Of a stretch of DNA of 64,000 nt, positions 18,182 through 26,023 are shown one piece after another (positions within the stretch are counted from its first letter, which is position 1; each line of letters starts with the position of its first letter). Where the stretch lies: NCBI RefSeq assembly GCF_008000995.1, contig NZ_CP042828.1, forward strand, positions 1,302,001 through 1,366,000, in the 5' to 3' direction. The notes under the pieces were generated by a model. It worked only from the letters and a program-made list of their open reading frames with translations. It did not search any database and was not told where the DNA came from. The position numbers and the translations under genes were made by a program. The stretch comes from Ruania zhangjianzhongii. GTDB taxonomy: Bacteria > Actinomycetota > Actinomycetes > Actinomycetales > Beutenbergiaceae.

Positions 18182-19417
18182 ATGACCTCTGTTCTCCGGC
18201 GCCGCAATGCGCTGTGCCTGCTCTTCCTGCTGCCCGGTCTCGGGATCTCCTCCTGGGTGACTCGCACCCCGGACATCCGGGATCAGCTCACCGCCTCGAC
18301 GGCACAGATGGGCTTCATCCTGTTCGGCCTGTCCGTCGGGTCGATGATCGGCATCCTCGGCGCTGGCTCGCTGGTGGCGCGGTGGGGCACCCGCCGGGTG
18401 ATCGGAGCCGGGATGCTGGCGAACGTGCTCGGCGTCGCCGTGGTCGGCCTCGGTGCGTCCGCCGGTGAGGGTGTGCTGGTGGCAGTCGGGCTGGCGATCT
18501 TCGGCTTGGGCATGGGTGGCGGCGAGGTCGCGCTGAACGTCGACGGGGCCGAGGTGGAGCGCCTCTTCTGCCGGTCGGTGATGCCGGTGATGCATGGCTT
18601 CTTCAGCCTCGGCACGGTGATCGGTGCCTGCGCGGGGATGGTGCTGACCGCCGCTGACTTTCCAGTGGCCGCGCATCTGGTGATCGCCAGCGCGCTGATG
18701 GCCGGCGGCCTGGCGGTGGCGCTGCGAGGTATCCCTGCCGGGTTCGGCCGCCGTCGCGCCGTGACCTCGGCGCAGGTCACCGGCAGCACTCGGCCGGCGG
18801 TCTGGCGGGACGGGCGGCTGCTGCTGCTCGGCTGCGTCATCCTTGCCCTGGCGATGGCCGAGGGTACGGCGAACGACTGGCTACCGCTGGTGATGGTGGA
18901 CGGGCACGGCTTCGACGCCGCCTGGGGGTCCGGAGTGTTCGCGGTGTTCGCCGCCTCGATGACGCTCGGCCGGTTCACCGGCGGCCGGTTCGTGAACCGG
19001 TACGGGCGCACCGCGGTGCTGGTCGCCAGTGCGCTGGTCGGTGCGGTCGGGATCGCCGGTGTGGTCTTCCTCGACCACGGCGGTGCGGCTGTCGGTGCGG
19101 TGGTGCTCTGGGGGCTCGGTGCCTCGCTCGGCTTCCCGGTGGCGCTCTCCGCTGCCGGCGCCGGGGCTACCGACCCCAGTCAGGCCGCCGCCCGGGTGTC
19201 CTTCGCCGCGACGATCGGGTACATCGCCTTCCTCGTCGGACCGCCGGTGCTCGGCGTGCTCGGCGAGAACCTCGGGCTGCGCCAGGCGCTGATCCTGGTG
19301 CTGGTCCTGGTGGCGCTGTCCGCTGTGCTCGCCGCTCTGGCGCGCACCCCGGGCACGGCTCGCGAGCCCGGCGCTGCCGAGGGGGAGCCACAGGCCGCCG
19401 AGCGCAGCGGCCGCTGA
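18182..19417 (+). CDS. MFS transporter (YbjJ-like)
   Basis: A 411-residue major facilitator with about 12 hydrophobic spans. N-terminal ISSWVTRTPDIRDQL, followed by GSLVARWGTRRVI between spans 2 and 3 (the MFS loop), are typical of the YbjJ/fucose-permease-like group. It starts 8 bases after the ABC-2 permease stop, with GGAG about 9 bases upstream of the ATG, so it likely belongs to the same transcript. The C-terminal tail is hydrophilic and Ala/Glu-rich. The substrate cannot be inferred. Confidence 0.88.
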   Translation: MTSVLRRRNALCLLFLLPGLGISSWVTRTPDIRDQLTASTAQMGFILFGLSVGSMIGILGAGSLVARWGTRRVIGAGMLANVLGVAVVGLGASAGEGVLVAVGLAIFGLGMGGGEVALNVDGAEVERLFCRSVMPVMHGFFSLGTVIGACAGMVLTAADFPVAAHLVIASALMAGGLAVALRGIPAGFGRRRAVTSAQVTGSTRPAVWRDGRLLLLGCVILALAMAEGTANDWLPLVMVDGHGFDAAWGSGVFAVFAASMTLGRFTGGRFVNRYGRTAVLVASALVGAVGIAGVVFLDHGGAAVGAVVLWGLGASLGFPVALSAAGAGATDPSQAAARVSFAATIGYIAFLVGPPVLGVLGENLGLRQALILVLVLVALSAVLAALARTPGTAREPGAAEGEPQAAERSGR

Positions 19418-19438
19418 CCACTGCGGGGCCGATGGCCC

Positions 19439-21253
19439 TCAGCCGACCTGGTCGGAAACCTCCAGCCACTGCTCCTCCAGCTCGGCCACCTCGCTCTCCA
19501 GGGCCCGCAGCTCCTCCGTGCGGGTCTGCAGCCCGGCGTAGTCGCTCTGGTCGTGCGCAGCGAGCACCTCGTGCTGGCCGGCGATCTGCCCGGAGAGCTT
19601 GTCCAGCCGGCGCTCGATCGAGGTGAGCCGCTTCTGCGCCGCGCGCAGCGCCGCGCCGGTGAGCCCCTCACCGGCTGGACCGGCATCGGCGGTGGCAGCC
19701 CCAGACGAGGCCTGATCAGGGCGAGTGGACCGATCCGGCCGCGCTGCGCCGTCGTCGGCCCGGAGCCTGAGGTACTCGGCGACTCCGCCGGGCACGTGCC
19801 GCAACCGCCCGCCGAGGATCGCGTATTGCTGGTCGGTGACCCGTTCGAGCAGGTACCGGTCGTGGCTGACCACGATCAACGTGCCCGGCCAGGAGTCCAG
19901 CAGGTCCTCCATCGCGGCGAGCATGTCCGTGTCCACATCGTTGGTGGGCTCGTCCAGGATCAGCACATTCGGCTCGGAGAGCAGCACCAGCAGCAGCTGC
20001 AACCGGCGCCGCTGGCCGCCGGAAAGGTCGGCCACCCGGGCGGAGAGGTGCGCGCGGGAGAAGCCGAGGCGCTCGAGCAGCTGCGCCGGAGTGAGGTCCT
20101 TGCCGTCGACGGCGAAGGTCGTCTTGGTCCGGGCCAGCACCTCCCGTACCCGGTCGGTGGCGATATCGGCGAGCTCGGTGAACTGCTGGTCCAGGATCGC
20201 CACCTGCACGGTCTTGCCCCGTTTGACCCGCCCGGTGGTGGGGGCCAGAGTGCCGGCCACCAGGGAGAGCAGCGTGGACTTGCCGGCTCCGTTGGCGCCG
20301 AGGATGCCGGTGCGCTCCCCGGGGCCGATCCGCCAGGTCACGCCGCAGAGCACTTCGTGCTCGCCGTAGGAGACGGAGACGTCCTCCAGGTCCACCACGT
20401 CCTTGCCGAGGCGGGCGGTGGCCATCCGGGTGAGCTCCAGCCGGTTGCGCACCTCCGGGACGTCGGCGATCAGAGTGTTCGCGGCGTCGATACGGAACTT
20501 CGGTTTGGACGTGCGGGCGGGTGCACCGCGGCGCAACCAGGCGAGCTCTTTGCGCATCAGGTTCGCCCGCTTGGCTTCCACAGTGGCGGCCTGTCGGTCC
20601 CGTTCCACCCGCTGTAGCACGTAGGCCGCATAGCCACCATCGAACGGTTCCACGATCTGGTCGTGCACCTCCCACATCGCGGTGCAGACCTCGTCCAGGA
20701 ACCAGCGGTCGTGGGTGATCACCAGCAGGGCCCCGGCAGTGGCCGGCCAGCGGCGCTTCACATGGTCGGCGAGCCAGGCGATGCCCTCGACGTCCAGGTG
20801 GTTGGTGGGCTCGTCGAGCGCGACCACGTCCCAGTCCTGCACCAGGAGTACGGCCAGGGCCACCCGGCGGCGCTGCCCGCCGCTGAGGTCACCGATGCGC
20901 GTGGCCCAACCGATGTCGCTGACCAGCCCGCTGATCACATCCCGGATCCGGGCGTCGCCGGCCCACTCGTGTTCCGGGGTGTCACCGACGATCGCATCAC
21001 CGACCGTGGACTCGGGGTCCAGGTCGTCGCTCTGGCTGAGCAGGCCCAGGCGCAGGCCGCCGCGGTGGGTGACCCGGCCGCCGTCCGGCTCCAGCCGTCC
21101 GGCGAGCAGGTTCAGCAGGGTGGATTTGCCGTCTCCGTTGCGGCCGACGATGCCGATCCGCATTCCCTCCTCGACGCCGAGGGTCACCGAGTCCAGGACC
21201 ACACGGGTCGGGAACTCCAGGTGCAGGGATTCAGCGCCGAGTAGATGAGCCAC
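19439..21253 (-). CDS. ABC-F family ATPase (Uup-like)
   Basis: A soluble protein of 604 residues with two ABC domains and no membrane spans. Walker A motifs are GRNGDGKST and GANGAGKST, each domain has an SGGQRRR signature, and Walker B is VVALDEPTNHLD and LILDEPTNDVD. The inter-domain linker (about residues 205-250) is rich in basic residues, as in ribosome-acting ABC-F factors. The last 75 residues form a coiled coil (ALRAAQKRLTSIERRLDKL), which points to the Uup-like branch. Relatives of this type are often near ispE in actinobacteria. GTG start at 21253. It is convergent with the MFS gene, 21 bases apart. Confidence 0.92.
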   Translation of the reverse strand: MAHLLGAESLHLEFPTRVVLDSVTLGVEEGMRIGIVGRNGDGKSTLLNLLAGRLEPDGGRVTHRGGLRLGLLSQSDDLDPESTVGDAIVGDTPEHEWAGDARIRDVISGLVSDIGWATRIGDLSGGQRRRVALAVLLVQDWDVVALDEPTNHLDVEGIAWLADHVKRRWPATAGALLVITHDRWFLDEVCTAMWEVHDQIVEPFDGGYAAYVLQRVERDRQAATVEAKRANLMRKELAWLRRGAPARTSKPKFRIDAANTLIADVPEVRNRLELTRMATARLGKDVVDLEDVSVSYGEHEVLCGVTWRIGPGERTGILGANGAGKSTLLSLVAGTLAPTTGRVKRGKTVQVAILDQQFTELADIATDRVREVLARTKTTFAVDGKDLTPAQLLERLGFSRAHLSARVADLSGGQRRRLQLLLVLLSEPNVLILDEPTNDVDTDMLAAMEDLLDSWPGTLIVVSHDRYLLERVTDQQYAILGGRLRHVPGGVAEYLRLRADDGAARPDRSTRPDQASSGAATADAGPAGEGLTGAALRAAQKRLTSIERRLDKLSGQIAGQHEVLAAHDQSDYAGLQTRTEELRALESEVAELEEQWLEVSDQVG

Positions 21254-21459
21254 GGGTCTAGCCTAAGTTCGCGGCACCGGTGCCTCGACACCTCGACGTG
21301 CCACGCATTGACTGGCGCACGTGTGCCCAGCAGACTGGACGCTGCCAACTGAAGGGGAAGGCGGCCGGCCCAGGGGGGCACAGGCCGCAGGGGACCGCCT
21401 GGGCGCTGCGCCCGGGCTGGTGCGCCGCGGAGCCGGTCGCACGAACGAAGGAGCTTGTC

Positions 21460-21966
21460 ATGTCCGAGCCACACCCGTACCAGCAACCGCCAGGGCCACA
21501 TCCGTATCAGCCCGCGCCCGGGCCGCACCAGCAACGGCCAGGCCCACCCGCGGGATACCGCACCCTCTACGGTCCGTTCGCGATCGCAGGCCTCCTGCTG
21601 AGTACCACCCAGCTGTACACACGGCAGGTGACCGAGGGGTACCAGGAACGCCAAACGCTGTGGACGCTGCTGTCCGACCCCAACTGGGCGGGCACCTCAG
21701 CGATCGCGCTGATGCTGATCTTCATGCTGGTCGGGCTCGCCGTCGGCGGGGCAGTGCGGAATGTGCGCACGATCGCGCTGCCGATCACCGTGGCGGTGCT
21801 CTCCCTGCTCGGGGTGGTGATGCTCGCGGCCAAGATCGGATACTCCGACCCGGCCCCGCCCTTCGATGACGGCGGAGCCATGCTGGTCGCGCTCGCCGGG
21901 GCCGGGATACTGCTCGGGCTTGTGCACACCGTGCACCTGGTTCTCTGGCGGACGCGCAACCGCTGA
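21460..21966 (+). CDS. small four-span membrane protein, paralogue 1 of 3
   Basis: Unrecognised family, 168 residues. The first 40 residues are a His/Pro/Gln-rich cytoplasmic tail (PYQQPPGPHPYQ repeats). Four hydrophobic spans follow. Between spans 3 and 4 lies KIGYSDPAPPFDDGGAML, which aligns with KIGWGDRNPPFDDG and KVGWGDSDPAFDDG in the genes at 22157 and 24832. The ATG at 21460 has GAAGGAG upstream. This copy alone carries the Pro-rich tail and lacks the duplicated promoter of the other two. No function is assigned. Confidence 0.8.
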   Translation: MSEPHPYQQPPGPHPYQPAPGPHQQRPGPPAGYRTLYGPFAIAGLLLSTTQLYTRQVTEGYQERQTLWTLLSDPNWAGTSAIALMLIFMLVGLAVGGAVRNVRTIALPITVAVLSLLGVVMLAAKIGYSDPAPPFDDGGAMLVALAGAGILLGLVHTVHLVLWRTRNR

Positions 21967-22085
21967 TCGAACGGGTGCCCGCGGGTCCGGGTCCCACGTC
22001 GGCGCCAGCCCGGTGCTCGAACGGGATGGTGAGCCGGCGCCGGACGGCAGACAGCTGTTCGTCGTCGACCCCGGCAGTTGTCCCG

Positions 22086-22126
22086 TTGACACCTCGCACC
22101 GGTCCGGACACCTTGTGCGTGTCCGG
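22086..22126 (+). promoter_or_regulatory. duplicated promoter/leader copy A (TTGACA plus hairpin)
   Basis: TTGACA at 22086-22091 is followed by a perfect inverted repeat CCGGACAC-N7-GTGTCCGG at 22104-22126. The ATG of the downstream gene lies 34 bases after the GTGTC. The element at 24759-24798 has the same layout. The repeat overlaps where a -10 would fall, so it is either a repressor operator or the start of a structured leader. Confidence 0.6.
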
Positions 22127-22156
22127 GGGAGACAGCACAGAAGGGAAACGCTTGCA

Positions 22157-22612
22157 ATGACCGCAGCTCAGGAACATGACCATGCCGACCCGCTGCCACG
22201 GTACGGGAGCCTGTACGGGCCGCTCGGTGTGCTGGCGCTGGCGCTCAGTGGAACGAACCTCTTTCTGGTCTATGACTCCGACGGCCAGGTCGATCGGGAC
22301 TCGCTCTGGGACATGCTGCACACCAGCTGGGGAACCGAGATCGGCTTCATCTCCCTGCTGCTGATCTTCGTCCTGGCGGGACTGTGCGCCTACGCCGCGG
22401 TGCGCCCGGTGCGCAGCATCGCCTTGCCAGTGGTGATCGCGGGTCTGGCCTTCCTCGGTGCTCTGATGCTGATGTTCAAGATCGGCTGGGGCGATCGGAA
22501 TCCGCCGTTCGACGACGGCGCGATCATGCTGATCAGCACCGCCTGGGGTGCCGTGCTGCTCGGGCTCGTGCACGCCATCCACCTGGCGATCTGGCGGCGA
22601 CACAACCACTGA
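22157..22612 (+). CDS. small four-span membrane protein, paralogue 2 of 3
   Basis: Unrecognised family, 151 residues, four hydrophobic spans. A short hydrophilic N-terminus precedes RYGSLYGPLGVLALALSG. The conserved acidic loop KIGWGDRNPPFDDG lies between spans 3 and 4, and a His-rich C-terminus follows (HAIHLAIWRRHNH). ATG at 22157 after AGAAGGGAAA. It is closest to the copy at 24832 (shared LYG start, CAYAAVRPV and TAWGAVLLG). These look like a duplication separated by the TetR-glycosyltransferase pair. Confidence 0.8.
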   Translation: MTAAQEHDHADPLPRYGSLYGPLGVLALALSGTNLFLVYDSDGQVDRDSLWDMLHTSWGTEIGFISLLLIFVLAGLCAYAAVRPVRSIALPVVIAGLAFLGALMLMFKIGWGDRNPPFDDGAIMLISTAWGAVLLGLVHAIHLAIWRRHNH

Positions 22613-22699
22613 CCGGTTGCCCGGACCAATCAGCGCGGGCGGGTAGCGCATCAGCGGATGGGGCGCGTGAGTGGTGAGCAACTCGCCAGCACTGATGCA

Positions 22700-22722
22700 A
22701 ATAGCGTCCGATGGACGCTATT
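22700..22722. promoter_or_regulatory. perfect palindromic operator of the TetR-glycosyltransferase operon
   Basis: Inverted repeat with 10-base perfect arms, AATAGCGTCC and GGACGCTATT, separated by GAT. TATTAT at 22719-22724 forms a good -10 that overlaps the right arm, with the gene ATG 7 bases after it. This is the layout expected for autorepression by the TetR protein encoded immediately downstream. Confidence 0.75.
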
Positions 22723-22730
22723 ATTGTTCG

Positions 22731-23462
22731 ATGGTCACGGATACCAGTCCCGGTCGCGGTGGCGCAGGTCGTGCCCTGGCACAACTGTGGGGTGTGACGC
22801 CGGCGGCGCGACCGGGTCCCAAGCCGAAGCTCTCGATCGACGCCATCGTCGACGCCGCCCTCGGGATCGCCCGCAGCGACGGGCTGGCGGCGGTGACCAT
22901 GCAGCGCGTCGCCGAGGCGGCCGGATGCGCGAAGATGGCGCTCTATCGGCACGTCAGCGACCGCAGCGACCTGCTGGCCGCCGCACTCGATACCGCGCTC
23001 GGCGAACCGCCCGCCCTCCTCGGGGGATGGCGCGAGCGGTTCGCGATCCTCTGGGAGGGCCTGGCGGACCTCTATCGCCGAGATGCCTGGTTGCTCGATC
23101 TTCCGCCGGACCTCGACGCGCTCACACCGCGAAACGTTGCCTGGATCGACGCGGGGCTGTCGCTGTTCGACACGACCGGCCTATCCTCCGGCGAGCGGTG
23201 GGGCCTCGTGCTGCTGATCACGGAGAACGCACGTTTTGTCGCCCGGCAGCAGCGTTCGGCGGGCAGCCCCATCGATGATCTCGACCGCCTTCTGCTGACC
23301 ACAGCATCGGCCGGTGCGCAGTTGCCGGCTGCACGTTATCCGCACGTGGCGAGGGCTGCGGCCGCTGTCCGATGCGATCCGGAGACCATCGGGTCGGCTG
23401 GTCTGGTGCGCGAGGCGATGGTCCGCGCCATCGCGATCTACTTCCCACCGGAGGTGCCGTGA
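22731..23462 (+). CDS. TetR-family regulator (autoregulatory candidate)
   Basis: DNA-binding repressor of 243 residues. The N-terminal helix-turn-helix runs from about residue 35 to 80 (LSIDAIVDAALGIARSDGLAAVTMQRVAEAAG, then YRHVSDRSDLL). The C-terminal ligand domain resembles the TetR_C actinobacterial type. The ATG at 22731 has no Shine-Dalgarno and lies 7 bases after a TATTAT -10, which suggests a leaderless mRNA; an upstream in-frame ATG/GTG at 22671 would put the operator inside the gene. Its stop overlaps the next start by 1 base, so it probably controls the glycosyltransferase. Confidence 0.9.
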   Translation: MVTDTSPGRGGAGRALAQLWGVTPAARPGPKPKLSIDAIVDAALGIARSDGLAAVTMQRVAEAAGCAKMALYRHVSDRSDLLAAALDTALGEPPALLGGWRERFAILWEGLADLYRRDAWLLDLPPDLDALTPRNVAWIDAGLSLFDTTGLSSGERWGLVLLITENARFVARQQRSAGSPIDDLDRLLLTTASAGAQLPAARYPHVARAAAAVRCDPETIGSAGLVREAMVRAIAIYFPPEVP

Positions 23463-24733
23463 TGGCTGCCGATCACCCGCTTCGCATCCTGTTCGCACCG
23501 GAGACGTTCAATCTCGGTGAGACCTCCCGTGCGGTCGAGGTCGCCAAGCACCTCACCCGGTGGGGCCATGACGTGCTGTTCATGGGCTACTCGAGGCGAT
23601 TCGCCGATTACGTCCGTCGTGCCGGCTTCACCCTGGAATTCCTCGATCCCGAGCTCAGCGAGCGCCAGGCCGACCAGCTGATCGCTGCCGATCAGGGCCG
23701 CAGCCTGCGCCACCCGTTCTCCACCGACATGGTGCGACGCCGAGTCGCGAGCGAACGAGCACTGATCGAACACTGGCAGCCGGACTGCGTGGTGATCGGA
23801 ACCACGCTCACGCTGTTCATCTCTGCCCGAGCTGCCGCAATACCGCTGGTCTACGTCCGGCCCTATGCGATGAGCAAGGGACACCTCGCTCAGATGCGCA
23901 CCTTCCCGCTGTGCCAGGGGAATTCACGGCTCGGCGAACGGGTGAACCGCATCGCGGGGCGAGTCGTGCGAACCGTCGTCCCGCGAGTCCGCTGGAAGCC
24001 TGCGTCGTTCAGCCGGGTTGCCGCCGAGCATCGAGTGTCGTTGCCACCGCGCACTCTCGATGCACTCGATGCTGACCTCACCCTGATCGCCTCCTTGTTC
24101 CCGCACCTGGACCAGCGGCCGCTGGCCCCGGGTGAGGTCGCTGTCGGACCGGTCTATGCCCACGGCGCCGGGGAACTGCCGGAGCGGGTCCGAGCGCTCG
24201 CCGACTCGGATCGACCTGTGGTCTACGTCGGCCTAGGATCCTCGGCCCGGGGCCAGCTCGCGGTCGATATCCTGCATCAGGTCGGCACGCTCGACGTCGA
24301 GGTCGTCTCGAGCGCTGGCCGCTACCTGAGCGAGGCTGAGCGCCACCGGCTACCGGGCAATGTGCAGGTCCACGACTTCCTGCCGGCGCACCTCCTGGCC
24401 GGGATCATCGACGCGTCGGTGATTCACGGTGGTGAAGGCACCGTCCAGACAGCATGCGCCTCGGGAGTGCCGTTCGCTGGGATCGGGCTGCAGTCCGAGC
24501 AGCGGTTCAACATCGATGAATGTGTCCGATACGGCAATGCGGTGCGGTTCACGCCCGGAGATATTCGTTCTGGCCGGCTCCCGGAGCTGCTCACCGGCCT
24601 GCTGAGGGACGACGACGCGCGGCAGGCGGCACAGCAGCTGCACCGGGCCGCGCACCCGGTCGGTGGGTCGAACGCGGCCAGCGCGATCCTCACCTTCATC
24701 CGCGGTGACGTAGGCGCGCCGCCGGGTGGCTGA
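23462..24733 (+). CDS. UDP-glycosyltransferase (MGT-like GT-B)
   Basis: A 423-residue GT1-type glycosyltransferase. The N-terminal acceptor half starts ILFAPETFNLGETSRAVEVAKHL. The C-terminal nucleotide-sugar half has VYVGLGSS and the HGGEGTVQTACASGVPF motif, followed by SEQ and a conserved Asn, typical of macrolide or terpenoid glycosyltransferases. It is fused translationally to TetR by a 1-base overlap. The sugar donor and acceptor are not known. With a repressor upstream, inactivation of an inhibitory aglycone is a reasonable hypothesis. Confidence 0.88.
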   Translation: MAADHPLRILFAPETFNLGETSRAVEVAKHLTRWGHDVLFMGYSRRFADYVRRAGFTLEFLDPELSERQADQLIAADQGRSLRHPFSTDMVRRRVASERALIEHWQPDCVVIGTTLTLFISARAAAIPLVYVRPYAMSKGHLAQMRTFPLCQGNSRLGERVNRIAGRVVRTVVPRVRWKPASFSRVAAEHRVSLPPRTLDALDADLTLIASLFPHLDQRPLAPGEVAVGPVYAHGAGELPERVRALADSDRPVVYVGLGSSARGQLAVDILHQVGTLDVEVVSSAGRYLSEAERHRLPGNVQVHDFLPAHLLAGIIDASVIHGGEGTVQTACASGVPFAGIGLQSEQRFNIDECVRYGNAVRFTPGDIRSGRLPELLTGLLRDDDARQAAQQLHRAAHPVGGSNAASAILTFIRGDVGAPPGG

Positions 24734-24758
24734 GGCGGGCGCATCCGCTCAATAACCG

Positions 24759-24798
24759 TTGACACCCTCGGCAGGACCCCAGACACTCTGTGCGTGTC
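24759..24798 (+). promoter_or_regulatory. duplicated promoter/leader copy B (TTGACA plus hairpin)
   Basis: TTGACA at 24759-24764 and an inverted repeat GACAC-N7-GTGTC at 24782-24798. The downstream ATG is exactly 34 bases after GTGTC, as in copy A. Loop sequences TCTGTGC and CTTGTGC differ at two positions. The conservation in a non-coding stretch indicates a shared regulator or RNA structure. Confidence 0.6.
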
Positions 24799-24831
24799 CA
24801 AGGGGGACATGACGAGAGGGGAATGCTCGCA

Positions 24832-25290
24832 ATGACTGCACCTGATGAACCGGGGCGCGTCCAGGGACCACCACGCTACGGCAGCTTGTACGGCGCGATC
24901 GCTGTGCTCGCACTGGCGCTGAACGGGACGTCGTTCTACCTCGGCGAACCGAACTCCTCCGGTGAGGTCTACCGGGAGTCGCTGTGGAAGATGCTGGAGC
25001 GCCCGTACGGGATGGATCTCGCCCTGGTCTCGCTGCTGATGGTCTTTGTGATGGTGGGGTTGTGCGCCTACGCCGCGGTCCGTCCGGTGACCAGCGTGGC
25101 GGTACCGGTGATCGTCGCACTGATTTCATTGGGCGGCGCGGTGATGCTGATGCTGAAGGTCGGCTGGGGGGACAGCGACCCAGCATTCGACGACGGCGGC
25201 ATCATGCTGATGAACACGGCGTGGGGTGCGGTGCTGCTCGGGATCGTGCACACCGTCCACCTGATCGTCTGGCGGGCCCGCTACCGCTGA
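24832..25290 (+). CDS. small four-span membrane protein, paralogue 3 of 3
   Basis: 152 residues, four spans, same family as 22157 (RYGSLYGAIAVLALALNG, CAYAAVRPV, KVGWGDSDPAFDDGGIML, TAWGAVLLGIVHTVHLIVW). The ATG at 24832 is preceded by GAGAGGGGAA. An upstream in-frame GTG at 24790 would read through the leader hairpin and is not favoured. It ends before a bidirectional terminator-like hairpin shared with the marR gene. Confidence 0.8.
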   Translation: MTAPDEPGRVQGPPRYGSLYGAIAVLALALNGTSFYLGEPNSSGEVYRESLWKMLERPYGMDLALVSLLMVFVMVGLCAYAAVRPVTSVAVPVIVALISLGGAVMLMLKVGWGDSDPAFDDGGIMLMNTAWGAVLLGIVHTVHLIVWRARYR

Positions 25291-25330
25291 GGTTTCCGAC
25301 CGGAGAACACCGCCACGCCGTTGAGCGGGT

Positions 25331-25376
25331 GAAGCCAGCGGGCTTGGCGTCCGTGCCATGGACGCCAGCGGGCTTC
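25331..25376. terminator. hairpin between convergent genes
   Basis: GAAGCC at 25331 pairs with GGCTTC at 25371, and GGCGTCC (25346) pairs with GGACGCC (25360) across a 7-base loop. It sits between the convergent membrane-protein and marR genes and overlaps the first bases of the marR stop codon. No T-tract, as is common in high-GC actinobacteria. Confidence 0.5.
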
Positions 25377-25869
25377 AGTGCTCGAACTGGGTGAGCAGCT
25401 GGCGCAGGATGGCGGAGAGCTCCTCGCTCTGCGTCCCATCGATGCCGGCGAGCAGTCGGGACTCCCGGCGCAGCAGATCCTCCATCGCAGCGTCTACCAC
25501 TGCGCGTCCGGCGTCGGTGAGTCGCACCAGCACCACCCGGCGGTCTTCCGGTGCCGGTGCGCGGACCACCAGGCCGTGTGCCACCAGCCGGTCGATCCGA
25601 TTGGTCATCGTGCCCGAGGAGACCAGAGTCTGGGTGAGCAGCCGGCCGGGGGTGAGCTGGTAGGGCTCACCGGCGCGGCGCAGCGCGGAGAGCACGTCGA
25701 ACTCCCACACCTCCAGGCCGTGCTGGGCGAAGGCTGCCCGCCGGGCGAGGTCCAGATGCCGGGAGAGCCGGCCGATCCTGGAGAAGACGCGCAGCGGTGT
25801 GACGTCCAGGTCGGGGCGCTCGCGCTGCCACGCCTGGACGATCCGGTCGACCTCGTCCTCAGCGGTCAT
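25375..25869 (-). CDS. MarR-family transcriptional regulator
   Basis: A 164-residue winged-helix regulator. Helix-turn-helix region LTPGRLLTQTLVSSGTMTNRIDRLVAHGLV and wing PEDRRVVLVRLTDAGRAVV are canonical. The N-terminal helix includes LDLARRAAFAQHGLEVWEFDVLSAL. ATG at 25869. It is monocistronic as far as can be seen; no target gene is adjacent in the same direction. Ligand unknown. Confidence 0.92.
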   Translation of the reverse strand: MTAEDEVDRIVQAWQRERPDLDVTPLRVFSRIGRLSRHLDLARRAAFAQHGLEVWEFDVLSALRRAGEPYQLTPGRLLTQTLVSSGTMTNRIDRLVAHGLVVRAPAPEDRRVVLVRLTDAGRAVVDAAMEDLLRRESRLLAGIDGTQSEELSAILRQLLTQFEH

Positions 25870-26023
25870 GGGTCGAGATTACTCGACGTCGAGAGATCGG
25901 CCGGGACCTCCGGCGTGCGCAACGGTGTGCGGTCGCATCCGCGAGTGGACCACCTCCGTGCCCAGATCGGCTTCAGCACAGGATTCTGGCCAGTCGGTGG
26001 GCGGTTCGGCGCCAGCGGGCAGT

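Noticed and set aside
15989-19417. Exporter plus MFS genes as an antibiotic biosynthesis cluster
   Set aside because: No biosynthetic enzymes (PKS, NRPS, RiPP) are near; transporters alone do not support that claim.
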